This document shows, one piece after another, positions 15,755 through 23,216 of a stretch of 33,490 nucleotides of DNA; positions within the stretch are counted from its first letter, which is position 1; every line of letters starts with the position of its first letter. The position numbers and the translations under genes are program-made. Under the pieces are notes generated by a model that saw only the letters and a list, made by a program, of their open reading frames with translations, had not been told where the DNA came from and did not search any database. Source of the DNA: Ignavibacteriota bacterium (GTDB lineage Bacteria; Bacteroidota; Ignavibacteria; UBA10030); the NCBI GenBank assembly GCA_003162695.1, contig PMML01000127.1, positions 1 to 33,490 on the forward strand, written 5' to 3'.

Positions 15755-15769
15755 GTAAAGATGTGAGAG

Positions 15770-17410
15770 TTAGTCCTTCTTAAACCAGCGTCTTAACTTC
15801 TTCGTTAATCCGCCGTGCTGATCGATTTCCTGAACAACTTTTTGCCAGTCTTTTTCCGAAGTCGGAAATTCAGTCTGCGGAACGGCGCTTTCGCGTTTAT
15901 TCCGGTTGTCGCTGCGTCGATCGTTTCTGCGATCGCTGCCGCGTTCGTTCCGGCGGTTATCGGAGCGCGAAGAGTTTCGCTGCGGCCGCGTTTCGTTCCG
16001 GTCTCTCGGTGTCGAATGCCCTGATTGCGCTGAATGATGCGATGCAGGCTGTGCCGCATGCGGTGTCGCAGGCTTCACTGAAGGCTGTGCAGCAGGCTGT
16101 ACCTGTTGATCGGGCCTTGCAGATCGATCTGAACCCTGGAATGGTCTGCGCTGCTGCGGTTTCTCATTCCGGGAGTGTCGCCGATCGTCTCTCGGACGCT
16201 CGTTCCGCGGGTATTCACCCCGTGAGTGTGACGGCCGTTCTGACTGTCTTGACTGTGCAGGAGGAGCAGTCTGCTGCGTATAATCGAATCCTTTGTATTC
16301 CTTTACTTCGAAATGTTTTCCTACATATCGTTCGATTCCTCTGAGATTCTTTTTCTCTTCACCGGAAACGAATGTATAAGCATCGCCGAGCGCCGAGGCG
16401 CGGCCGGTTCTTCCGATCCGATGCACATAATCTTCCGCAAAAGCCGGCGTATCGAAATTAATGACGTGAGAAATGCCTTCCACATCGATACCGCGTGCCG
16501 CGATGTCGGTGGCGACGAGGACTTGATACTGTCCCTGCTTGAAACCTGCGAGCGCGCGCTGGCGCTGCGCCTGTGTGCGGTCCGAATGCAGTGCTATGGA
16601 TTTAATACCGCTGCGTTCGAGACGGTGTGAAATTCTATCTGCTCCGTGCTTGGTCCGTGAGAACACAAGAACGCAGTCGAGTTGTTCTTTCTGAAGAATG
16701 TGGTGCAGTAGGTCCAGTTTCTTCGTCTGCGGCACTGAAAAGAAATGCTGTTTCACCGAAGCTACAGGCTGCTGCTGTTCGCCGATTTCGACGGTCTTCG
16801 GATTCTTTTGAATGGACGCAACAAGTCCCTTGACTTCTTTCGACATTGTTGCCGAAAAAAGCATGGTTTGACGCTGCGCTGGAATGAAGCTGATAATCTT
16901 TCGAACATCGTTGATAAATCCCATATCGAACATGCGGTCTGCTTCATCGATGACAAGAATTTCCACAAGCGAAAGATTTGCAGTTCTCTGCTGTAAGTGA
17001 TCGAGCAGACGTCCGGGTGTTGCAGCGACAATGTCGACGCCGTTGCGCAAGTGTCTTTTTTGATTTTCAATACTGACGCCGCCATAGAGAGGGGTACTCT
17101 GAATGGTACTGAAACGGCCGTACATTTTGACGAATTCGTCCACTTGCTGGGCGAGTTCGCGCGTGGGCACGAGGATGAGCGAGCGAATCGGTCTTCCCTT
17201 ATGCTGACCCTTATTCAGCGCAAGATGCTGCAGAATGGGAAGCACAAACGCGGCGGTCTTCCCGGTGCCGGTTTGGGCACAACCGATAATGTCGTGTCCC
17301 GCAAGAGCCAGAGGTATCACTTGCGATTGAATGAGTGTGGGTGTAGTGTAACCTGTGGCAAGAATTCCCTGCACAAGCTGGTCTGTGAGACCAAGTGTGG
17401 TAAAAGGCAT
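15770..17410 (-). CDS. DEAD-box ATP-dependent RNA helicase (RhlE-like)
   Basis: 546 residues from the ATG at 17410, which has AAGGAG 4 nt upstream; the 60 residues readable before it are leader sequence. Motifs: I AQTGTGKT (45-52), Ia PTRELAQQ (82-89), Ib TPGRLLDH (131-138), II DEAD (155-158), III SATMS, ARGIDVEG (IV-V region) and VI HRIGRTGRA. The last ~150 residues are a basic, disordered tail rich in Arg, Asn, Ser, Gln and Pro, usual for RhlE/DbpA-type helicases that bind RNA non-specifically, closing with KKLRRWFKKD. Probable roles are ribosome assembly or RNA decay in the cytoplasm. A long structured leader precedes it. Confidence 0.95.
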   Translation of the reverse strand: MPFTTLGLTDQLVQGILATGYTTPTLIQSQVIPLALAGHDIIGCAQTGTGKTAAFVLPILQHLALNKGQHKGRPIRSLILVPTRELAQQVDEFVKMYGRFSTIQSTPLYGGVSIENQKRHLRNGVDIVAATPGRLLDHLQQRTANLSLVEILVIDEADRMFDMGFINDVRKIISFIPAQRQTMLFSATMSKEVKGLVASIQKNPKTVEIGEQQQPVASVKQHFFSVPQTKKLDLLHHILQKEQLDCVLVFSRTKHGADRISHRLERSGIKSIALHSDRTQAQRQRALAGFKQGQYQVLVATDIAARGIDVEGISHVINFDTPAFAEDYVHRIGRTGRASALGDAYTFVSGEEKKNLRGIERYVGKHFEVKEYKGFDYTQQTAPPAQSRQSERPSHSRGEYPRNERPRDDRRHSRNEKPQQRRPFQGSDRSARPDQQVQPAAQPSVKPATPHAAQPASHHSAQSGHSTPRDRNETRPQRNSSRSDNRRNERGSDRRNDRRSDNRNKRESAVPQTEFPTSEKDWQKVVQEIDQHGGLTKKLRRWFKKD

Positions 17411-17732
17411 ATTACTCCTTAGTAAAAAATAACGAAACGCGCTGTAACAATGGAAATAGGCAGAAGGATGTTGTGGAGAAGAATGCCCGAAGGCTGAATC
17501 TATCCAAAAAGTCTTAAGCTTTTCATCGGAGAGCGAGTCTCTCAAATTCCGCTTCCGATGCTGAAGCCGTAGGAACGGCATTAAAAGCATAGATGCGGCA
17601 ACTGCAACCTGCAGCTGTTTATAAGATACGAAGAATTTTAATGGAATCCTACATCATTATTAAATATAATCGAGCCGGCCGCAAGCATTGATGCACGGCT
17701 GAATTTAGGCGATATTGCTCTAAGAAATATAT
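17411..17732 (-). promoter_or_regulatory. Long structured leader / intergenic region upstream of the helicase
   Basis: About 320 bp without a gene. On the helicase strand a weak promoter TTGCGG (17684-17679), 17 bp, AATAAT (17661-17656) would give a ~240-nt leader. It contains a perfect 7-bp stem CATCGGA/TCCGATG (17524-17560) and a GCCGT-AGGA-ACGGC hairpin (17566-17579). Long structured leaders that control DEAD-box helicase genes are known; no established riboswitch is recognised. The divergent flavoprotein gene must also have its promoter here. Confidence 0.4.
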
Positions 17733-18899
17733 ATGACATACGATGTAATAATATTCGGCGCCGGCGCTGCCGGACTCATGTGTGCGTGCGAAGCAGGAAA
17801 ACGCGGACGGTCCGTTCTTGTCCTTGAACACAATGTGAGTGTCGGGGAAAAAATACGCATTTCCGGCGGCGGACGATGTAACTTTACAAATATCTCGGTT
17901 GGGCCCGAAAATTTTATTTCGCAGAACGAACACTTCTGTACATCAGCGCTTGCACGATACACGCCGGAAGATTTTATCCGGCTTGTCGAACACCACGGTA
18001 TTATGTACAATGAGAGGAAGCTGGGACAGTTGTTTTGCGATGGAAGTTCGGCTCAAATTGTATCAATGCTGCTGGAGGAATGCCGTTCGGCGCATGTTGA
18101 AATACGAACCGGTATTGAAGCAGATACAATAAAAAAGAAAGAGAACTTTTTTGTGACAACCGGTGGTCAGATCTTAACATCGAAATTCCTCGTCCTTGCG
18201 AGCGGCGGCTTATCGATACCAAAGATCGGCGCTACCAATTTCGGACATCGAATCGCACGCCAGTTCGGCTTGTCCATCGTCGAACCAAGACCGGGACTCG
18301 TTCCTTTATGTTTTTCCGGAACGCTCGGATCGTTGTGCAGCGAACTTAGCGGAATTTCGATAGAAGCGGAAGTGCGGTGCGGCAAAATGAAATTCAGGGA
18401 AAACCTGCTCTTCACACATCGCGGAATGAGCGGCCCGGCGATTTTACAGATTTCGTCGTGTCGGAAAGAGGGAGAAGAAATCCATATCAATCTTAGACCG
18501 GATATCGATTGGATGGATGTTTTGACCATTAACCGGACCGAGAAAAAACTTCTCTCGACGGTGCTGGAGCAATATCTACCGGGGCGGTTTGTCGAACTGT
18601 GGATTCAAAATCTTGGAGAAACGAAACCCATGAACCGCTATTCTCTTCCGGAACTTCAGCATATTGCCGGAGCTTTGGCTAATTGGACAGTTATTCCAAT
18701 TGGTACAGAAGGCTTCGGCAAAGCGGAGGTCACGGTAGGCGGCATTGACACGAATGAGTTGTCTTCAAAAACGATGGAAGCAAAAAAAATATCGGGGTTA
18801 TATTGCATCGGCGAGGTGGTCGATGTAACCGGCTGGCTTGGAGGCTATAATTTCCAGTGGGCATGGTCTTCGGGCTGGGTGGCAGGACAATTTGTATGA
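17733..18899 (+). CDS. HI0933-family FAD/NAD(P)-dependent oxidoreductase
   Basis: 388 residues, close to the family length. N-terminal dinucleotide-binding motif GAGAAGLMCACEAGKRG (9-25), then the family signature EKIRISGGGRCNFTN (~42-56). A second signature is near the C-terminus: GLYCIGEVVDVTGWLGGYNFQWAW followed by SSGWVAG. Members bind FAD and include BaiN-type proteins; the substrate of most is unknown. No membrane segment or signal is visible, so it is cytoplasmic. No clear Shine-Dalgarno site. It is a single gene with helicase and M16 peptidase genes on the other strand to either side. Confidence 0.92.
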   Translation: MTYDVIIFGAGAAGLMCACEAGKRGRSVLVLEHNVSVGEKIRISGGGRCNFTNISVGPENFISQNEHFCTSALARYTPEDFIRLVEHHGIMYNERKLGQLFCDGSSAQIVSMLLEECRSAHVEIRTGIEADTIKKKENFFVTTGGQILTSKFLVLASGGLSIPKIGATNFGHRIARQFGLSIVEPRPGLVPLCFSGTLGSLCSELSGISIEAEVRCGKMKFRENLLFTHRGMSGPAILQISSCRKEGEEIHINLRPDIDWMDVLTINRTEKKLLSTVLEQYLPGRFVELWIQNLGETKPMNRYSLPELQHIAGALANWTVIPIGTEGFGKAEVTVGGIDTNELSSKTMEAKKISGLYCIGEVVDVTGWLGGYNFQWAWSSGWVAGQFV

Positions 18900-18904
18900 A
18901 TGAA

Positions 18905-18932
18905 GAATTCAGAATTAAGAATGCAGAATGGA
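18905..18932. repeat. 7-bp tandem repeat, four units
   Basis: GAATTCA, GAATTAA, GAATGCA, GAATGGA: four consecutive units of the pattern GAATNNA, 6 bp after the flavoprotein stop. Confidence 0.75.
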
Positions 18933-18956
18933 TGGAGGCCTAAATTTAAATAGGAA

Positions 18957-19006
18957 TGGAAGCAGAGCTTCCACGATTGGTTTCTAAGCTGGAGCTTGGC
19001 AATGAG
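18957..19006. repeat. GAAGC-R-GAGCTTCC repeat, copy 2
   Basis: GGAAGCAGAGCTTCC, then ~14 nt later AAGCTGGAGCTTGG; the same arrangement as 15579-15625. Confidence 0.7.
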
Positions 19007-19019
19007 TCTATGCATATAA

Positions 19020-19061
19020 AATAAGGGAAAAGAGGTCTGAAAAATCCTCTTTTCCCTTATT
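19020..19061. terminator. Bidirectional terminator between flavoprotein and M16 peptidase
   Basis: AATAAGGGAAAAGAGG (19020-19035) and CCTCTTTTCCCTTATT (19046-19061) form a perfect 16-bp stem with a 10-nt loop. It lies 20 bp from the M16 stop. Confidence 0.9.
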
Positions 19062-19081
19062 GGAAAAAAACATAAAAAACG

Positions 19082-21847
19082 TTACTGTATCACATTCCCG
19101 TTCGAATCCAGGAATCTCATCTCGCCGAAATTCAATTCTTTTATTCCGGCTTCGATTTTTTGCCTGTCTCCAACGACTACCCAGATAAGTTTGTCCGGCT
19201 GGATTACATGTTTTGCAACGTTCGAGATGTCTCCAAGATTGAGATTTCGGATCTTCCCCGCAAACGTATTAAAATAATCGTCCGGAAGATTATAATTTAC
19301 CATGGCCGAAATGGACCCGCTGACCGCACCCATGGTTTCCCATTCACCGGGAAGCTGGAGAGTCAAATTGTTTTGAGTTTTAGTTAATTCGTCCTGCGTT
19401 GCCGGACGCTGGCCGATAATATCCATCAATTCCCTCTTGACTTCTATCATAGATTCCTTTGTCTTATCCGTCTGAACCGGCGCATAGGCGAAAAAAGGAC
19501 GCTGGCCGCGCGTATCGACGATAATAGTCCAAGCTCCGTACGACCAGTGTTTGTCCTCACGGATATTCATATTAATGCGGGATGTAAATGCTCCGCCGAG
19601 TATCGTGTTCATGGCATCGAGTGCGATATCGTCCGGTGAACTCTTCAACGGTGCAAGCTGTGCCGCAAAAATGATGGATTGTATCGATCCCGGTTTATCC
19701 ATGATGTACACGATCGGCTTAGTCGGCTGCTCGACCGCCGCGATATTCTTTTTCGGTATATCGCCCGGTTTCCATGCAGCAAACAATTTCTCGATCTTCG
19801 GCTGCAATTCCGCAAGCGTGATATCCCCGACAACTATGATAGTCGCATTGTTCGGTTTGATCCAGGTATCGTGGAATTTAACCATATCCGCAACCGTCAG
19901 TTTCGCAACTGATTCTTCAGTTCCCGTTCCGGTAAACGGCGATGCATACGCATGCCCCTTACCATAGAGGAATTGCGGCAGAACGCGGAGTCCCATTTGA
20001 ACCGGCTGCGCCTTTTCGCGCTGTATGCCGGCGATGGTCTGTTTTTGGAGCCGGTCGAAGTCCGCTTTCGGGAAAGACGGATTGAGTATAATATCGGCCA
20101 AAAGGACAAGCGAAGGATCGAGATTCGCCTTCAATGCGGACATTGTAACGGAGGAACCATCCAGCGACGAACCGGTGCCGAGATTGGCGCCGAGCTGTGC
20201 AAGTTCTTCGCTCAATTGGAGGGAAGTTCGCGTCTTCGTTCCTTCATCCATCATATTCATAGCAAGGTTCGCTGTGCCCATCACTGCAAACTGATCCGAT
20301 GCATATCCGGCATCGAAAAGGATATTGAAGTTTACAATGGGAATCGATGATCGTTCCGCCAAAATTATTTTGACGCCGTTGGAAAGCGTTGCTTTCTGAA
20401 GCTCGGGGAATTTCGCAGCAGGAGCGGGTCCGGGTGTCGGAAGCGATTTGCGGATATTCGTATCCGGCGGCGCTGCGGAATATTCCGGGAATGGAGTAAT
20501 TGTCAGAGTATAAACGCCGTCGCTCAGCCAGTCTGCAGCGGCTTTTTTCAGGTCGTTGATTGAAGCCGAAACGGTGTATCGGTAGTTTGTTTTCCACGCG
20601 TCGGGGCTGCCGCCGTATACCTGGCTCATCGCGAGTATATCGGACTTGCCGCCGAATCCTCCGATACGCTCGATGCCGCGTATGAATTCGGCTTTATATC
20701 CGGTCTTTACCCGCTTCAATTCCTGTTCGGTCGGTCCGGTTTTAATGAGTTTTGCAAGTTCCTCATTGAGAGCCTGTTCAACTTTTTTCGCATCGCCTCC
20801 CGGCTTTACGGTCGCTTCGATATACAACTGACTTGCAATTTCACGCAGATCGAGGAATGCCGACACCCGTGTGGCGCTCTGGTCGTCGTAGACTAACCGT
20901 TTATAAAGACGCGATGTTTTTCCGGATGAGAGCACATCCGTGATAAGGTCCAGGTAGGCAGCCTCTGCAGTACCGCGCTGCGGAATGTTCCATACCTTAA
21001 AAATTCGCGTCTGCGGCACGCGGTCCTGCGCTTCCTGACGCTGTTCGCCCGTACGTTTGACGACCCATGAATTAAAATGTGCAACGGGGGGACCGGAAGG
21101 AATATCGCCGAAATATTTTTTTACTTTTTCGAGCGCCGTCTGAGGATCGATATCCCCTGCGACAACGAGCGTCGCATTGGATGGACCATAGTATGTCTTG
21201 AACCATTCCTGAACATCTTTCAGGGCGGCTGCATCCAGGTCTGCCATCGATCCGATGACCGTATGCGAATACGGATGCTGCGCCGGCCACATGGCGTTGG
21301 TGATCAATTCATCTGCAATAGCATACGGCTGATTTTCATCCTGTCGTTTTTCATTCTGAACGACGCCGCGCTGTTCATCTAATTTCTTTTGATCGATGGC
21401 GCCAAGCAAATGTCCCATTCGGTCCGATTCCATCCAGAGTGCGATGTCCACGGCAGAGGTAGGCACATTTTGAAAATAATTAGTCCGGTCTTCCGCCGTT
21501 GTGCCGTTCAGGTCGGTCGCTCCGACGCGTTCCATTGCCTGAAAATAATCGTCGTTAAAATTCTCGCTTCCGTTGAACATCAAGTGTTCGAAGAGATGCG
21601 CAAAACCTGTTTTTCCGGGTTTTTCATTTTTCGAACCGACATGGTACCAAACATTGACGGAAACAATCGGCGCTTTATGATCCTCATGCACGATCAAGGT
21701 TAGGCCGTTGTCGAGAACGAATTTGGTGTATGGAATATCGATATCGACGATGTCGCTCTTTGCCGATTGTTTTTGAGCGAACAATATCAGGGGAAAAACA
21801 GCTATGACAACAAGCAGAAGAATGATGAAAATAGTCATGTTTCGCAT
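19082..21847 (-). CDS. M16-family zinc metallopeptidase, two-half (pitrilysin-type) exported protein
   Basis: 921 residues with an N-terminal signal (hydrophobic IFIILLLVVIAVFPLILFAQ, cleavage near FAQ). The first M16 half has the inverted zinc motif H84-LFE87-H88 and the downstream Glu region NEKRQDENQPYA. The second half (from ~490) has the same fold but GTANLAMNMMDEG in place of HxxEH, so it is the usual non-catalytic half. Both halves in one chain form the clamshell that degrades peptides. Periplasmic or membrane-attached location is likely. The start is supported by GGAGG 5 nt upstream. It is downstream of the alpha/beta hydrolase on the same strand but separated by 360 bp of repeats. 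Confidence 0.95.
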   Translation of the reverse strand: MRNMTIFIILLLVVIAVFPLILFAQKQSAKSDIVDIDIPYTKFVLDNGLTLIVHEDHKAPIVSVNVWYHVGSKNEKPGKTGFAHLFEHLMFNGSENFNDDYFQAMERVGATDLNGTTAEDRTNYFQNVPTSAVDIALWMESDRMGHLLGAIDQKKLDEQRGVVQNEKRQDENQPYAIADELITNAMWPAQHPYSHTVIGSMADLDAAALKDVQEWFKTYYGPSNATLVVAGDIDPQTALEKVKKYFGDIPSGPPVAHFNSWVVKRTGEQRQEAQDRVPQTRIFKVWNIPQRGTAEAAYLDLITDVLSSGKTSRLYKRLVYDDQSATRVSAFLDLREIASQLYIEATVKPGGDAKKVEQALNEELAKLIKTGPTEQELKRVKTGYKAEFIRGIERIGGFGGKSDILAMSQVYGGSPDAWKTNYRYTVSASINDLKKAAADWLSDGVYTLTITPFPEYSAAPPDTNIRKSLPTPGPAPAAKFPELQKATLSNGVKIILAERSSIPIVNFNILFDAGYASDQFAVMGTANLAMNMMDEGTKTRTSLQLSEELAQLGANLGTGSSLDGSSVTMSALKANLDPSLVLLADIILNPSFPKADFDRLQKQTIAGIQREKAQPVQMGLRVLPQFLYGKGHAYASPFTGTGTEESVAKLTVADMVKFHDTWIKPNNATIIVVGDITLAELQPKIEKLFAAWKPGDIPKKNIAAVEQPTKPIVYIMDKPGSIQSIIFAAQLAPLKSSPDDIALDAMNTILGGAFTSRINMNIREDKHWSYGAWTIIVDTRGQRPFFAYAPVQTDKTKESMIEVKRELMDIIGQRPATQDELTKTQNNLTLQLPGEWETMGAVSGSISAMVNYNLPDDYFNTFAGKIRNLNLGDISNVAKHVIQPDKLIWVVVGDRQKIEAGIKELNFGEMRFLDSNGNVIQ

Positions 21848-22030
21848 AACTCCTCCGTTATGAGAGAAATGTTGATAATCGATTGAGGATCCAAATGAAA
21901 TGACTGCATATCACTATATTAACGATTTTTGTTGCACATTTGTTATCAGTAAAGGTACGAAGATATTTGCAAAAATGTAATTTCGTTGGTTGTGGTTTAC
22001 AGAGAGCTCATTCCCTGTCATTTTCTGTAG

Positions 22031-22084
22031 CCGCGACAGCTTGTCCCGATAATATTTTTAAATATTGTCGGGAGTTCGTCGCGG
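22031..22084. repeat. Long imperfect hairpin repeat
   Basis: Outer stem CCGCGAC/GTCGCGG (7 bp), inner stem CCCGATAATATTT/AAATATTGTCGGG (13 bp, one G-T), 2-nt loop. There is no T tract after it, so a REP-like element is more likely than a terminator. Confidence 0.65.
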
Positions 22085-22101
22085 GAATTTAATCCGACAC
22101 C

Positions 22102-22163
22102 ACCCGCCTGAATGACTGTGCTATCAGTCGGCGTCGCCGCAATGCGGGCAGGTCGGTATCGGC
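22102..22163. repeat. CCCGCCT-N4-GACTG palindromic repeat, copy 1
   Basis: CCCGCCTGAATGACTG...CAGTCGG with GGGCAGG at the right end. The same landmarks in the same order occur at 25902-25935. Confidence 0.55.
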
Positions 22164-22209
22164 TGCAGAGTAGGTTGTGGAAATTCCAGCTATCGGCTGC
22201 AGAAAAATT

Positions 22210-22995
22210 TCAAGAAAGAAATTCCTCAACGATTTCTGTAAATTTATCGGGTTTGTCTGCGTGAACCGTATGACCCGCACCCTGTATGGTCACGAGTTCT
22301 GCTGCGGGGAATAATCCGGATATTTCATTCAGGTCGTCCATGCCGATATATTCTGATAATTCTCCTCGAATGAAAAGGACGGGTCTCGTGTATAATCGGC
22401 CTCCCGGTATGCCCGCCAATATATTTGCATAGTTTGCGCGAATTCCGTTAAAATTCATTTTCCAGGAAAATGTATCACCGGCATTACGCAGAAGATTTTT
22501 CAGGAGAAATTTCCGGAGACCTTCTTCCGGAACTTTTAATCGGAGAGCTTCGTCAATCTGTTTCCGGCTCGTAAAATCGACAAGATCCAAAGAAGCCAGT
22601 GCGCTGAAGATTGCATCATGATGACCTGGATAGGCTTTGGGAGCAATATCGACAACAATCAGTTTATCGACATATTCCGGATAAAGGAGAGCGGTCTCCA
22701 TTGCGGTTTTTCCGCCCATTGAATGTCCCAGTACCGAAGTTGAGACGATATCATTCTGCCGCAGCAGTTCTACGGTATCTTCAGCCATCGTCGAGTAATC
22801 GGAATGGTCGGTCCATGGAGAAAGTCCGTGATTGCGTGCGTCCGGCACGAGGACAAAATGAGTTTGAGCAAAACGACTTGCCAAGGAATGCCAGTTATCC
22901 GATGACCCGAACAGTCCGTGCAGGATCACCAGAGGCGGAGATTTTTTATCGCCGTATAATCGAACATGAAGGTTCAAAAGTCCGGCTCCTTTCAT
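22210..22995 (-). CDS. Alpha/beta-hydrolase (YbfF-like esterase)
   Basis: A ~255-261-residue alpha/beta-hydrolase. Oxyanion region HGLFGSSDNW (26-35), nucleophile S92 in GHSMGG (90-95), catalytic His H242 in GAGHTVHADKP, with the acid probably in DIAPKAY or near RGELSEYI. HGLFGSSDNW and DARNHGLSP are hallmarks of the YbfF-type esterase group; the natural substrate is unknown. No signal peptide. The ATG at 22995 has no Shine-Dalgarno site, but AAAGGAG lies inside the frame 7 nt before a TTG at 22977, so translation may start there, giving LNLHVRLYG. Confidence 0.92.
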   Translation of the reverse strand: MKGAGLLNLHVRLYGDKKSPPLVILHGLFGSSDNWHSLASRFAQTHFVLVPDARNHGLSPWTDHSDYSTMAEDTVELLRQNDIVSTSVLGHSMGGKTAMETALLYPEYVDKLIVVDIAPKAYPGHHDAIFSALASLDLVDFTSRKQIDEALRLKVPEEGLRKFLLKNLLRNAGDTFSWKMNFNGIRANYANILAGIPGGRLYTRPVLFIRGELSEYIGMDDLNEISGLFPAAELVTIQGAGHTVHADKPDKFTEIVEEFLS

Positions 22996-23216
22996 GCGGT
23001 TCCATGGTCAAGAATGGATTTTCTTTTCTTCGTTCGCCTATCTGTTCGGGCCGCTGTAAAAAAAACCGCATGTCAATAAAAATATTATTCATTTGATTGC
23101 TTACTTTCTTTACCATAGTATTAAAAACCATCATATGAAAAGCAATAGTTCCACAACCTTTTATGTGAAACTAAAGTCATACAGACAACGTAACATTGGG
23201 AAAAATAGGAAGGTTC

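Larger units (their letters stand above)
21848..22209. other. Gene-free repeat-bearing stretch between hydrolase and M16 peptidase
   Basis: No gene seen. It holds two palindromic elements (22031-22084 and 22102-22163) and a short direct repeat, ATCGGCTGCAGA, at ~22158 and ~22193. The M16 promoter is expected in the AT-rich part near 21900-21960; a TATAGT-like -10 is readable on the minus strand, but no clear -35. Confidence 0.5.

Noticed and set aside
17411-17590. 60-residue N-terminal extension of the DEAD-box helicase
   Set aside because: The ATG at 17410 has a perfect AAGGAG site and matches the usual start of RhlE proteins. The extension has no similarity and reads through leader hairpins.
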